In this document: piece after piece, positions 52,624-61,471 of the stretch
Layout of the letters: the number at the start of each line of letters is the position of its first letter
Position numbering within the stretch: the stretch's first letter is position 1
Assembly (NCBI RefSeq): GCF_035998675.1
Contig: NZ_DASYHI010000022.1
Location: 62,001-126,000, forward strand
Origin: Telluribacter sp035998675
Lineage (GTDB): Bacteria > Bacteroidota > Bacteroidia > Cytophagales > Spirosomataceae
Direction of reading: 5' to 3'
Length of the DNA: 64,000 nucleotides
The notes under the pieces: generated by a model
Database searches by the model: none
What the model was told of the DNA's origin: nothing
Seen by the model: only the letters and a program-made list of their open reading frames with translations
Translations under genes and position numbers: made by a program

Positions 52624-54264
52624 ATGATACACGCCAACGTACTGAACCTATTTGACCAGACTATTCAGGAAGCAGAAGTAAGTATAGAAAACGGGCGGAT
52701 AGTCAGTATCGTTAACAAAGGCAAAGAAAATACTTCCCTACCCTACCTGCTGCCGGGTTTTGTGGATGCTCACGTACATATAGAAAGCTCTATGCTCACC
52801 CCGGCGCAATTTGCCCGGCTGGCAGTGGTACACGGTACCGTCGCGACGGTCTCGGACCCCCACGAAATTGGCAATGTACTTGGTGTCCCCGGTGTAGAAT
52901 ATATGATAAGCGACGGAAAGCGGACACCTTTTAAATTTTGCTTTGGAGCTCCCTCCTGTGTACCCGCCACCACATTTGAAACCGCCGGGGCAGTTATTGA
53001 TTCAAAAGATATCCGTCGTTTGCTGGGCATGAAGGAGATTGGGTACCTGGCCGAGATGATGAACTTCCCCGGAGTACTGCACGAAGACCCGGACATTATG
53101 ACCAAAATCCGCCTGGCTCAGGCCTTTAATAAACCCATTGACGGCCACGCCCCCGGCCTGCGGGGCGAGGCGGCCCGCCAGTACGCCGAAGCCGGTATGT
53201 CGACCGACCACGAATGCTTTACCTACGACGAAGCACGGGAAAAGATAGACTACGGTATGCACATCCTGATTCGGGAAGGTAGCGCCGCCCGCAACTTCGA
53301 AGCACTTATCCCTTTACTATCGGAGTTTCCGCAGCGGATTATGTTCTGCTCCGACGACAAACATCCCGACAATCTGGTGGAGGGGCATATTAACCTGCTG
53401 GTAAAGCGGGCGCTTGCCAAAGGCCACTCCCTTTTTAATGTACTACGGGCGGCCTGCCTCAACCCGGTACTTCACTATCGCCTGCCCGTGGGGTTGCTGC
53501 GTGAGGGTGACCCGGCTGACTTTATTATGGTAAATAACCTGACTGATTTTACCGTGCAGCAGACTTACCTGAACGGACAGGTAGTGGCCGAAAACGGAAA
53601 GTCGCTCTTGCCTGACCTGCGGAGCGCACACGTTAACCAGTTTAACTGTTCCCCTAAAGTACCTGCAGACTTTAAATGTGTAGCTCCTGAAGGTACTTCG
53701 GCAGTGCGGGTTATTGAAGCCCTGGAAGGGCAATTGGTTACCAACGCCCTATTGGAACCGGTTAGTCCTAAACAGGGTACCATCCAGGCCGACCCAACCC
53801 GCGACCTTTTGAAGATTACCGTGGTCAATCGTTATCAGGATAGCCCACCGGCGGTAGCCTTTATCCGTAATTTTGGCTTGAAATCCGGGGCGATTGCTTC
53901 TTCTATGGGCCACGATTCTCATAACATAGTAGCCGTGGGCTGTGACGACGACAGCCTGTGTCAGGCGGTCAATAGGCTGGTGGAGGCCCGCGGCGGAGTG
54001 GCAGCCGTTGGTAAGGGTGAGCAGCATTTACTGCCTTTGCCCATTGCCGGACTCATGACCGACCAGGACGGTTACGAAGTTTCGGAACGGTATACCAGTA
54101 TAGACAAATTTGTAAAAAATAGGTTAGGAAGTACACTTCAATCGCCCTTTATGACCCTCTCCTTTATGGCCCTGCTGGTCATTCCATCCCTCAAATTAAG
54201 CGATAAAGGACTCTTTGACGGGGACCAGTTTCAGTTTGTGTCTGTATTTGGTAAAATTGGATAA
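52624..54264 (+). CDS. ade: adenine deaminase
   Basis: Ade deaminates adenine to hypoxanthine in purine salvage. The 546-residue amidohydrolase has the metal-binding DAHVHIESSM at 49-58, DPHEIGNVLG near 79, DGHAPGL and STDHECFT in the middle, and SDDKHPDNL near 241. The C-terminal domain characteristic of bacterial Ade (AVGCDDDSLCQAVN, GGVAAV) is complete. It lies alone with about 160 bp of gene-free DNA upstream; no purine riboswitch-like structure stood out to me. Confidence 0.93.
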   Translation: MIHANVLNLFDQTIQEAEVSIENGRIVSIVNKGKENTSLPYLLPGFVDAHVHIESSMLTPAQFARLAVVHGTVATVSDPHEIGNVLGVPGVEYMISDGKRTPFKFCFGAPSCVPATTFETAGAVIDSKDIRRLLGMKEIGYLAEMMNFPGVLHEDPDIMTKIRLAQAFNKPIDGHAPGLRGEAARQYAEAGMSTDHECFTYDEAREKIDYGMHILIREGSAARNFEALIPLLSEFPQRIMFCSDDKHPDNLVEGHINLLVKRALAKGHSLFNVLRAACLNPVLHYRLPVGLLREGDPADFIMVNNLTDFTVQQTYLNGQVVAENGKSLLPDLRSAHVNQFNCSPKVPADFKCVAPEGTSAVRVIEALEGQLVTNALLEPVSPKQGTIQADPTRDLLKITVVNRYQDSPPAVAFIRNFGLKSGAIASSMGHDSHNIVAVGCDDDSLCQAVNRLVEARGGVAAVGKGEQHLLPLPIAGLMTDQDGYEVSERYTSIDKFVKNRLGSTLQSPFMTLSFMALLVIPSLKLSDKGLFDGDQFQFVSVFGKIG

Positions 54265-54405
54265 TATGCATACATACTTGTATACAATAGCTATACTGGC
54301 AAAATAATATAACGAAAATATTTTTTTTTAAAATTTTTTTATGAATATATTTACAAGTGTAAAAATGACCCTTAATCCTAACCTAACCATTTCATAACCT
54401 CTCTA

Positions 54406-54987
54406 ATGGCACACGTTCGATACAAACAAGAAGAAGAGCTGCGTTTTTGGAACCAGTTCCGTAAAGGTGACGAAAACGCCTATGCCTGTCTATACCAGTC
54501 TTACGTGCATATCCTTTACCAGTATTGTTCGCAGTTTACGATTGACAAGCCGCTCATCAAGGACTGTATCCACGACCTGTTCGTGGAACTGTGGCGCAAC
54601 AGAGCTACCATCGGTGATACTACTTCGGTACGTTTTTATCTGATGGCCTCCATTAAGCGCAAATTGGTACGCCACCTCAACGCTCAGCAGAAGCACACCA
54701 GCAACGAGGATATTCCGGTAGAATATTGGCACATCAATACCCCGTCGTACGAGAGCCACCTTATTTCTGAGGAGGAATTTGATTCAACCAACCAACACCT
54801 TAACCTGGCCCTCAACCGCCTCCCCCGCCGCCAGCGTGAAGCTATTTTCCTGAAATTTTACATGAATATGAACAATCAGGAAATTGCTGACCTCATGAAA
54901 ATCAACATCCAGTCGGTTTATAACCTGGTTTTTGGCGCCCTGAGTAACCTCAAGAAGCACATGACTCTGGACCGGGTAACTGTATAA
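54406..54987 (+). CDS. ECF-type RNA polymerase sigma-70 factor
   Basis: A 193-residue sigma factor with region 2 (CLYQSYVHILYQYCSQFTID, then KDCIHDLFVELWRNR) and region 4 (LNRLPRRQREAIFLKFYMNMNNQEIADLM followed by the recognition helix IQSVYNLVFGALSNLKK). This is the Bacteroidota sigma-70 family type often paired with FecR anti-sigma factors and TonB receptors. Neither is next to it: rarA follows after a terminator. It is therefore an orphan here, and its signal is unknown. The upstream 140 bp are very AT-rich. Confidence 0.92.
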   Translation: MAHVRYKQEEELRFWNQFRKGDENAYACLYQSYVHILYQYCSQFTIDKPLIKDCIHDLFVELWRNRATIGDTTSVRFYLMASIKRKLVRHLNAQQKHTSNEDIPVEYWHINTPSYESHLISEEEFDSTNQHLNLALNRLPRRQREAIFLKFYMNMNNQEIADLMKINIQSVYNLVFGALSNLKKHMTLDRVTV

Positions 54988-55041
54988 GATACTTTACAGC
55001 TTACTCAATCAGCTAAAAATACACCCATTGTATTATCCCGG

Positions 55042-55070
55042 CGCGGCCCCTGAAAAGGCCGCGTTTTTTT
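55042..55070 (+). terminator. intrinsic terminator of the sigma factor gene
   Basis: A 7-bp GC stem (55042-55048 with 55057-55063, 8-nt loop) is followed by T7. Confidence 0.92.
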
Positions 55071-55180
55071 GGTACCTGTTCTGTCCGTTGAAACGTATAT
55101 GAATACCGTAAGCAGCCGGATTGGTTTTGTGCGGGTAATCTACTTTTTTTGTTACTACGACCAAGCCCAATACCCAAGCC

Positions 55181-56452
55181 ATGAACCAACTTACCACACC
55201 ACTGGCCGAACGCCTCCGCCCCCGTACGCTCGATGACTACGTCGGGCAGCAAAATCTGCTGGGTACTAATAAACCCCTGCGCAGAGCCATTGAACGCAAT
55301 ACCATTCCCTCCATGATTCTCTGGGGACCACCCGGGGTGGGCAAAACTACCCTGGCCCTGCTCATAGCCGAGGCCACCCGGCGTCCCTTTCACAGCCTGA
55401 GCGCTATTAACTCGGGGGTAAAAGATTTGCGCGAAGTACTTTCCCGACCCAGTGGGCTGTTTTCACCAATTCTTTTTATCGACGAAATTCACCGCTACAA
55501 CAAGAGTCAGCAGGACTCCCTGCTGGGGGCGGTAGAGAAAGGGCAGGTAACGCTCATTGGCGCCACTACCGAAAATCCCTCATTTGAAATAAACTCGGCT
55601 CTACTGTCGCGCTGCCAGGTGTATATACTTGAGGCATTCGGCGAAAAGGAACTTACCGAGCTGGTGAGCCGTGCGCTGGAAAAGGATGATTGGTTACGGA
55701 GTAAAAAAATTACGGTTGAGTCCTACGACGCACTCTTTCGGTTGTCAGGGGGAGACGGGCGCAAGCTACTCAACCTGTTGGAACTGGTGGTACTGGCCGA
55801 AGGAGAAAAAGAAGAAATCGTGATTACGGACGAAGGAGTTACTCAGGCGGCCCAACAAAACATAGCCCGCTACGACAAGTCGGGTGAGCAGCACTATGAT
55901 ATTATCTCGGCCTTTATAAAATCCATCCGGGGTAGCGACCCCAACGCCGCCCTGTACTGGATGGCCCGCATGATTGTAGCCGGAGAAGACCCGGAATTCA
56001 TTGCCCGGCGGATGCTCATTCTGGCTTCGGAGGACATTGGTAACGCCAACCCCACCGCCATAATCATGGCAAACGCCTGTATGCAGGCCGTCAAAATGAT
56101 TGGTTACCCGGAAAGCCGGATTATTCTGTCGCAGGTGGCAGTTTACCTGGCTACTTCGCCCAAGAGCAACGCCAGCTACACCGCCATTGACGACGCTATG
56201 GCTCTGGCTCAGAAAACGGCCCACCTGCCCGTACCCCTGCACCTGCGCAACGCTCCTACCAAACTGATGAAGGAGATTGGTTACGGCAAGGAGTACCGCT
56301 ACGCTCACTCGTACGAGGGAAACTTCACATTGCAAAACTTTCTGCCCGATGACCTGAAAGGCACAAAACTTTTTGAACCCGGACAAAATGCCCGGGAAGA
56401 GGAAATAAGGCGAAAGCTACAACAATGGTGGGGAGAATGGTACGGGTATTAA
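55181..56452 (+). CDS. rarA: replication-associated recombination protein A (MgsA/RarA AAA ATPase)
   Basis: RarA acts at stalled replication forks, binds SSB and unwinds ends. The 423-residue protein starts with LAERLRPRTLDDYVGQQNLLG, has Walker A GPPGVGKTT at 47-55, Walker B LFIDEIHR near 100 and sensor 1 GATTENPSF near 127. It ends with the tetramerisation region containing IRGSDPNAALYWMARMI and the YKHAHD-like YRYAHSYEGNF. Length is typical. Confidence 0.95.
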   Translation: MNQLTTPLAERLRPRTLDDYVGQQNLLGTNKPLRRAIERNTIPSMILWGPPGVGKTTLALLIAEATRRPFHSLSAINSGVKDLREVLSRPSGLFSPILFIDEIHRYNKSQQDSLLGAVEKGQVTLIGATTENPSFEINSALLSRCQVYILEAFGEKELTELVSRALEKDDWLRSKKITVESYDALFRLSGGDGRKLLNLLELVVLAEGEKEEIVITDEGVTQAAQQNIARYDKSGEQHYDIISAFIKSIRGSDPNAALYWMARMIVAGEDPEFIARRMLILASEDIGNANPTAIIMANACMQAVKMIGYPESRIILSQVAVYLATSPKSNASYTAIDDAMALAQKTAHLPVPLHLRNAPTKLMKEIGYGKEYRYAHSYEGNFTLQNFLPDDLKGTKLFEPGQNAREEEIRRKLQQWWGEWYGY

Positions 56453-56455
56453 AAC

Positions 56456-56496
56456 CCTGACTGGTACTTTAACCGCTCCGTTAAGTACCAGTCAGG
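56456..56496 (+). terminator. stem-loop after rarA
   Basis: Arms 56456-56472 and 56481-56496 pair over about 16 bp with one bulge and an 8-nt loop. Each arm contains a GTAC core (GGTACTT and AAGTACC). The T tract after it is weak, so it may be a bidirectional 3'-end hairpin shared with the convergent gene. Confidence 0.55.
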
Positions 56497-56506
56497 ATCT
56501 TTGGTT

Positions 56507-56824
56507 TCAGGCGGGTAAGGCCACGAGATGCTTGGTTGCCAGCTGAGGAATATATTCAAGCTCAAACCGCAGATCGTCCAGTTGTTTCAGGATGAAGCCG
56601 CATACTTCATACTCCTCCCGGTCCTCAAAGTACTTAATCATCTGCTCCACAAAGGGGCGGCCGTATAGTACTGCAATTCCCCGGTACTCATCGAAAAAAA
56701 TCGCCAGGGAAATGATACTGATGTTACTTTGGGTAATCGCAAACTGAATACTGCTGGGTCTGCGGTGCATGGCGTACCTGATCAGGTTCTCTGTCAGGGC
56801 CAGGGAATAGTCCAATTTACTCAT
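56507..56824 (-). CDS. hypothetical protein
   Basis: A 105-residue soluble protein that I do not recognise. It has mixed composition with no signal peptide: an N-terminal helix (YSLALTENLIRYAMHRRP), then predicted beta strands (SIQFAITQ, ISIISLAIFF, GIAVLYG) and a C-terminal acidic helical part (FEDREEYEVCGFILKQLDDLRFELEY). Codon use and its own start and terminator-like hairpin suggest a real gene. It is convergent with rarA. Confidence 0.55.
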   Translation of the reverse strand: MSKLDYSLALTENLIRYAMHRRPSSIQFAITQSNISIISLAIFFDEYRGIAVLYGRPFVEQMIKYFEDREEYEVCGFILKQLDDLRFELEYIPQLATKHLVALPA

Positions 56825-57178
56825 TTTGATAGGGAGGGGGATGATTTTTTTTCTTACTTGGAGCTAAAATAGTAAAGAAAATAACGTTGTAACTACTTAG
56901 CTGAAAATAAATATTTGCCTCCTGGCCCTTCCTCAGAATTTTCTAACCGTGAAGGCCATCTTTACAGAATCAACTTATTATGCAAGTATCTGAAAGCTTT
57001 TGGAACAGGTACCATAGGAACAACTGATAGCAGAGGCATTAATGAAGGTTGATTGGAAAAAGACCTCAGGTACCAGAAAAAAGATAGGGGGCTCTGTCAA
57101 AGGATACTTTAACTGATTCCTCCTCCAGAATTTAGCTTCGGGAAATATTTAAAATGAAACTCCCACTGATTACTTAAA
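56825..57178. other. 354-bp gene-free region
   Basis: AT-rich sequence between the hypothetical gene and tRNA-Arg. I see no ORF or RNA gene. Two GGTACC hexamers lie near 57010 and 57070, and the tRNA terminator hairpin begins at its right end. Confidence 0.6.
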
Positions 57179-57190
57179 TCAGCGGGAGTT
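57158..57190 (-). terminator. terminator of tRNA-Arg
   Basis: A 13-position stem with one A-C mismatch and a 5-nt loop is followed on the minus strand by TTTCATTTT, about 10 bp past the tRNA 3' end. Confidence 0.7.
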
Positions 57191-57198
57191 AGTAATTG

Positions 57199-57270
57199 TG
57201 CACCCGAAGGGATTCGAACCCCTATCGTCGGTACCGGAAACCGAAATTCTATCCATTGAACTACGGGTGC
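57199..57270 (-). tRNA. tRNA-Arg (anticodon CCG)
   Basis: The minus strand folds as a standard 72-nt cloverleaf. The acceptor stem is GCACCCG with CGGGTGC, the D arm GTTC/GAAT, the anticodon stem TCGGT/ACCGA with loop TTCCGGT giving anticodon CCG, and the T arm AGGGG-TTCGAAT-CCCTT. The discriminator is A and no CCA is encoded. It reads the CGG codon. Confidence 0.93.
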
Positions 57271-57325
57271 GGGTCGTTACCGGAAAATCGCTTCCGGGAA
57301 GCGCTTTATGAGTAGTAACGGGCTG

Positions 57326-57357
57326 CAAATATAAGAGCAAAAGTTTGTAGTTGTCAA
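57326..57357 (-). promoter_or_regulatory. promoter of tRNA-Arg
   Basis: On the minus strand TTGAC (TTG at 57355-57357) is followed after 21 nt by TATATTTG (57326-57333), an excellent Bacteroidota housekeeping promoter. The start site would be about 50 nt before the mature tRNA. Confidence 0.65.
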
Positions 57358-57392
57358 CTTCCTGGCCAAATTCCTCGTAACAATTCAACGCA

Positions 57393-58064
57393 TTAAAGCG
57401 CCTTCAACAGCTCCCAATCTTTTACATCTTTCAGGTAGAGGTAGTTGAGCAGGATACCGTTGCTGTTATTGATGAGCCGGTGCCCTTCCACAAAAGGGGC
57501 TACGTGGGTGGTAATTCGCTCAAAATCGGAAGCGACGCCCTGGGCCTGGTTGTGGTAGGCCGCGATTTCATCGGCCGTAAGCTCCAGCTCATAGTAGAAG
57601 AAGTACATGGCCTCGTCGCTGGTACCGGTCGAGGGAAAGCAGGGTGCTTCGTTTAGCCGCGTCAGGTCTTCCTTGCGGACTTCAATACTGGTTTCCTCCC
57701 ACACTTCGCGGGCCGCAACGGCTGCCGCATCGCTCTCACTATCGAGCATACCGGCCGGGTGTTCGTAGGTAGGGGAGCCGTCGCAGATGCGCCGCTGCCT
57801 GACCAGCAGCAGGTACTTCTGCCGGGATACCCGTTCAATAAAGCATACCAACACACTCACCACCTCGCCTTTCAGGAAGCAGATGGGGGGTATTTTGTCG
57901 CCTTCGGGGGTACTTGCGTCGGTGTAGAGCAGCGAAAAAAGTACTTCGCCCTTCCCGTTCCGGCGCGTGTAAAGTTCATCAATCCGGTGTACGTCAAGCC
58001 CGCTGCGAAGGAGGTTATTTTTCCAGAGATTGTATTTATGGGAATCCAGGAGATTTTCCGGCAT
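57393..58064 (-). CDS. Nudix hydrolase
   Basis: A 223-residue Nudix-fold protein related to ADP-sugar/UDP-sugar pyrophosphatases. The Nudix box is at about 105-127 (GMLDSESDAAAVAAREVWEETSI). The catalytic REVWEE core is intact, but the box departs from GX5EX7REUXEEXGU at two points: the first Glu is Ser and the later Gly is Ser. Substrate unknown. It stands alone between tRNA-Arg and a divergent DUF2721 gene. Confidence 0.85.
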   Translation of the reverse strand: MPENLLDSHKYNLWKNNLLRSGLDVHRIDELYTRRNGKGEVLFSLLYTDASTPEGDKIPPICFLKGEVVSVLVCFIERVSRQKYLLLVRQRRICDGSPTYEHPAGMLDSESDAAAVAAREVWEETSIEVRKEDLTRLNEAPCFPSTGTSDEAMYFFYYELELTADEIAAYHNQAQGVASDFERITTHVAPFVEGHRLINNSNGILLNYLYLKDVKDWELLKAL

Positions 58065-58102
58065 TTTTTTGTTTATTAGCTAAAATTGTAATCGTAGTTC
58101 TA

Positions 58103-58615
58103 ATGGAACTTACCCTAAGTACCCCCGCGCTCCTGTTCTCAACGGTATCTCTGTTGATGATTGCCTTTACCAACCGGTTCCTGGCGATTGCCAACCTGAT
58201 TCGCGACCTGCACAAACAGTTTCAGCAGAACCCCGAAAAGGTGGTAGTGGACCAGATTAAAAACCTGCACACCCGGCTTCGCCTGATTCGGACCATCCAG
58301 GCCACGGCCGTACTGAGTCTGCTCCTGAGCGCTGTTTGTATGCTGGTCCTGTTCGAGAACCAGATGGAACTGGCCCGGGGTCTGTTTATTGGTGCGCTGG
58401 TACTTCAGATTATCGCGCTGGTCCTTTCGGTACTTGAGATTTCTATTTCCATCAAAGCGCTTCAGATAGAGCTAAACGATATGGAAGACCAGTTGGGCCA
58501 AAACCGTTTTGAACTATTTAACCTGCTTTCCAAAACCGAAACCGAACAGGAAAATCTGACCAGGAACAAGCAAAAAAATCCGGGTCAGAAAAGCGGGAGC
58601 GACAACGCAACGTAG
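58103..58615 (+). CDS. DUF2721 membrane protein
   Basis: A 170-residue inner-membrane protein. The first hydrophobic helix (LSTPALLFSTVSLLMIAFTNRFLAIANLIRDL) is followed by a cytosolic helical segment and two more helices (AVLSLLLSAVCMLVLF and LFIGALVLQIIALVLSVLEISI), then a charged C-terminal tail. DUF2721 proteins have no established role. The frame is open 63 codons upstream, but the ATG at 58103 begins exactly at the family start. Its 3' end overlaps the convergent gene by 31 bp. Confidence 0.85.
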   Translation: MELTLSTPALLFSTVSLLMIAFTNRFLAIANLIRDLHKQFQQNPEKVVVDQIKNLHTRLRLIRTIQATAVLSLLLSAVCMLVLFENQMELARGLFIGALVLQIIALVLSVLEISISIKALQIELNDMEDQLGQNRFELFNLLSKTETEQENLTRNKQKNPGQKSGSDNAT

Positions 58616-59277
58616 GGCATTCCGTAGGAGCTGGCAAAGCGATCCTTGCGGTTGTTAAGCAGCACATTGGTCCGGTAGGCTACCCGACCCGCAATATAGC
58701 CCACTTTGAGGCCAAACCGTTCGGTTATCCGCACCCGCGCATATACTTCGCTCTGCCCGTTGTTGGCCCGCAGTACCGAAGGCAGCGCATTCAGATTGGT
58801 TGGGGCCGTACCCAGCAAACTCCGGTTGTACTGTTCGGCAAGGGAATCATCTGCCGCCGCCGGATTCGCAATCGTATAGAGCCCTTCGCGGCGCTTGCCA
58901 AACGCCAGTCCCAGAATATCGGTATTGACCCCCAGGTCCAGGATACTCAATCGGATATTAAAACCCAGCATAAAACTGGCCCCATTGACCGATAAACGCG
59001 CTACCCGCAACCGATCATAACCTCCTGCCCCATCGGGAGCTTCCAGGTTAGTAGGCCCAGCGGAGTAGTAGCCCCAGCCCCGAAGCCCCCACCCCACCTG
59101 CAGCCAGGGCATTTTGGCCGAACTCAGATGCTGATGATAGGTAACAGATGGAGCCCAGTCTCCGTTCTGAAAACCGGTACCAATATCTATTCCGGCCGAA
59201 AGGCGGGAAAGAGACTGAGCGAAACTACCGCTTAAACCAAAGGTGGATATAATGACAATTAGAAATAGTTTTTTCAT
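58585..59277 (-). CDS. exported beta-barrel-like protein
   Basis: A 230-residue protein with a signal peptide (MKKLFLIVIISTFGLSGSFAQ). It has alternating strand-like segments with aromatic girdles (VTYHQHL, MPWLQVGWGLRGWGYY, SFMLGFNIRLSIL, SEVYARVRITERFGLKVGYIAGRVAYRT) and a C-terminal Phe (YVALSLPLF), the signature of small outer-membrane barrels. No named family recognised. It overlaps the convergent DUF2721 gene and follows glgB on the same strand after 73 bp holding a hairpin. Confidence 0.7.
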   Translation of the reverse strand: MKKLFLIVIISTFGLSGSFAQSLSRLSAGIDIGTGFQNGDWAPSVTYHQHLSSAKMPWLQVGWGLRGWGYYSAGPTNLEAPDGAGGYDRLRVARLSVNGASFMLGFNIRLSILDLGVNTDILGLAFGKRREGLYTIANPAAADDSLAEQYNRSLLGTAPTNLNALPSVLRANNGQSEVYARVRITERFGLKVGYIAGRVAYRTNVLLNNRKDRFASSYGMPYVALSLPLF

Positions 59278-59316
59278 TGGATAATAATGAGTGGACCAGT
59301 CAGTATCAGTAACGAG

Positions 59317-59347
59317 AAGCAGGCCAGTGAAAACTGGCCTGCTTTTG
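59317..59347 (+). terminator. GAAA-tetraloop hairpin after glgB, U-tract on the plus strand
   Basis: A perfect 12-bp stem (59317-59328 with 59333-59344) carries a GAAA loop and is followed by TTGTCTTTATT on the plus strand. On the minus strand it directly follows the glgB stop but lacks a T run. Confidence 0.65.
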
Positions 59348-59350
59348 TCT

Positions 59351-61357
59351 TTATTGTTGTACTTTTTTAAAAATAGCAGCGCCCAGCGGAGGCAGATCTA
59401 CCAGGATGGAATAAGGTTTACCGTGCCAGGTTTTATTTTCCGTAGCAACTGCTCCCGTATTCAGGGTACCGCTGCCAAAAAACTCAGGGGAGTCGCTGTT
59501 GAATATTTCTTTCCATTCACCCTTAGTCGGAATCCCAATCCGGTACTGCTGCCGGGGAATGGGCGTCAGGTTAAGCGCGATTACGAGGTTCTCGGCCGCG
59601 TCTTTGGCCTTACGTGAATAAACCAGCACCGAGTTTTCGCGGTCCTGGGTATCAATCCATTCAAATCCTTCGGGTGAAAACGAGTATTCAAACAGGGCGG
59701 GTTCAGCGCGGTAGAGCTTATTAAGGGCTTTCATACACTCGGCTATACCGTTATGCGTATCCTGCTTAAGCAGGTGCCAGTCGAGGCTCTTCTGGAAGTT
59801 CCACTCCGATGGTTGTCCGAATTCTCCACCCATAAAGACCAGCTTGGTACCCGGGTGCGTAAACATGTACGAGAACAGCAAACGAAGGTTGGCAAAGCGT
59901 TGCCACTCGTCGCCGGGCATTTTATTTATTAGCGATCCTTTTCCATACACCACCTCATCGTGCGAGAGGGGTAGCATGAAGTTTTCGGCAAAGCTGTAAA
60001 CCAGGCTGAACGTCAGCTGATCCTGGTGCCACTTCCGGAACGAAGGATCTTTTTCGAAGTACTTCAGCGTATCATTCATCCAGCCCATCATCCACTTCAT
60101 TCCAAAGCCCAGACCGCCCACAAACACCGGACGGGAAACGCCGGGAAACGCGGTGGATTCCTCGGCTATGGTCTGAATATCCGGAAACTCTTTATAGGCC
60201 GCCATATTCATTTCGCGCAGCAGCGATATGGCCTCGAGGTTTTCCCGTCCGCCAAATTCATTGGGAATCCACTCGCCCTGGTTGCGCGAGTAGTCCAGGT
60301 AGAGCATGGAGGCCACCGCATCTACCCGAAGGCCGTCTACGTGGTACCGGTCCAGCCAGAACAGGGCATTGCTTATCAGAAAAGAACGTACCTCATTGCG
60401 TCCGTAGTTGAATATATAGCTTTTCCAGTCGGGATGGTAGCCTTTCCGCGGGTCTTCGTGCTCGTACAGCGCAGTACCGTCAAAGCGGTAGAGGCCGTGG
60501 GGATCACCGGGAAAGTGGGAAGGTACCCAGTCCATGTACACTCCGATGCCTTCCTGGTGCAGCCGCTCAATGAGGTACATCAGCTCCTGGGGAGTACCCA
60601 ACCGGGAGTTACAGGAGAAGTACCCGGTAATCTGGTACCCCCACGACGGGGTATAAGGGTGCTCCATTACGGGCATGAACTCCACGTGGGTAAAGCCCAT
60701 TTCCTTGACATAGGGTACCATAGCATCGGCTAATTCCTTAAAGGTCAGGTGGCGCTCGGGATTGGCCGGGTCGCGCCGCCAGGACCCCAGATGGACCTCA
60801 TAAACGGAGATGGGGGCATTGAGTTTATTGGTTTCTTTGCGGTTGGCCAACCAGTCAGCATCGGACCACTCGTACCAGGTATCCCATACAATGGAGGCCG
60901 TCTGAGGAGCCAATTCACACCAAAAAGCAAAAGGATCCGCTTTTTCCAGCTGCTGCCCATTGTTGGATGAAATAAAGTACTTGTATACTTCACTGTGCCC
61001 AACGTCCGGAATCCAGCCTTCCCAGATTCCCGAACTGTCCCAACGGGAGGTCAGCTCATGGCTACCGCGGTTCCAGCCGTTAAAGTTTCCGATAACCGAT
61101 ACCTGGTTGGCGTTAGGAGCCCAAACGGCGAAGTAAGTACCTACCACTCCGTTATTTTCCATTACGTGCGCCCCAAACTTATCGTACAGCTTGAAATGCT
61201 TGCCTTCGCGGAAAAGATGAATATCCAGGTCTGTAAAACGGGATAAAGGCTCAACGGGCTTCCGGTTCAGGGTAGCAGGGGCTTCCTGTGGCTGAAGGTC
61301 AGCGGTTTCAATCGGTGGTGTTTCGGTCTTTTGCTTTTTATTGGTTGCTTTTGCCAT
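59351..61357 (-). CDS. glgB: 1,4-alpha-glucan branching enzyme
   Basis: GlgB makes alpha-1,6 branches in glycogen. The 668-residue GH13 enzyme has an N-terminal CBM48 domain (VVGTYFAVWAPNANQVSVIGNFNGWN), then the catalytic barrel. Nucleophile Asp is about residue 346 (GLRVDAVASM), acid/base Glu about 399 (IAEESTAF) and the third Asp about 467 (LSHDEVVYG), followed by a C-terminal beta domain. The start is the ATG; an adjacent in-frame GTG just before it is disregarded. It lies 114 bp after the maltokinase gene on the same strand, suggesting a shared glucan pathway. Confidence 0.95.
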   Translation of the reverse strand: MAKATNKKQKTETPPIETADLQPQEAPATLNRKPVEPLSRFTDLDIHLFREGKHFKLYDKFGAHVMENNGVVGTYFAVWAPNANQVSVIGNFNGWNRGSHELTSRWDSSGIWEGWIPDVGHSEVYKYFISSNNGQQLEKADPFAFWCELAPQTASIVWDTWYEWSDADWLANRKETNKLNAPISVYEVHLGSWRRDPANPERHLTFKELADAMVPYVKEMGFTHVEFMPVMEHPYTPSWGYQITGYFSCNSRLGTPQELMYLIERLHQEGIGVYMDWVPSHFPGDPHGLYRFDGTALYEHEDPRKGYHPDWKSYIFNYGRNEVRSFLISNALFWLDRYHVDGLRVDAVASMLYLDYSRNQGEWIPNEFGGRENLEAISLLREMNMAAYKEFPDIQTIAEESTAFPGVSRPVFVGGLGFGMKWMMGWMNDTLKYFEKDPSFRKWHQDQLTFSLVYSFAENFMLPLSHDEVVYGKGSLINKMPGDEWQRFANLRLLFSYMFTHPGTKLVFMGGEFGQPSEWNFQKSLDWHLLKQDTHNGIAECMKALNKLYRAEPALFEYSFSPEGFEWIDTQDRENSVLVYSRKAKDAAENLVIALNLTPIPRQQYRIGIPTKGEWKEIFNSDSPEFFGSGTLNTGAVATENKTWHGKPYSILVDLPPLGAAIFKKVQQ

Positions 61358-61471
61358 CACGTATAAACTTTTATGGTTGAAGGGTACCCGCCGGGAGTAT
61401 TCCCATAAGATTCAATTTATTTTTTAAAGTACTTTATAAAACAGGCAAGTACCTATCTTGTATCGTCCTGC

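Noticed and set aside
57914..58102. 63-codon upstream extension of the DUF2721 gene
   Set aside because: It overlaps the divergent Nudix gene and the protein family begins exactly at the later ATG.
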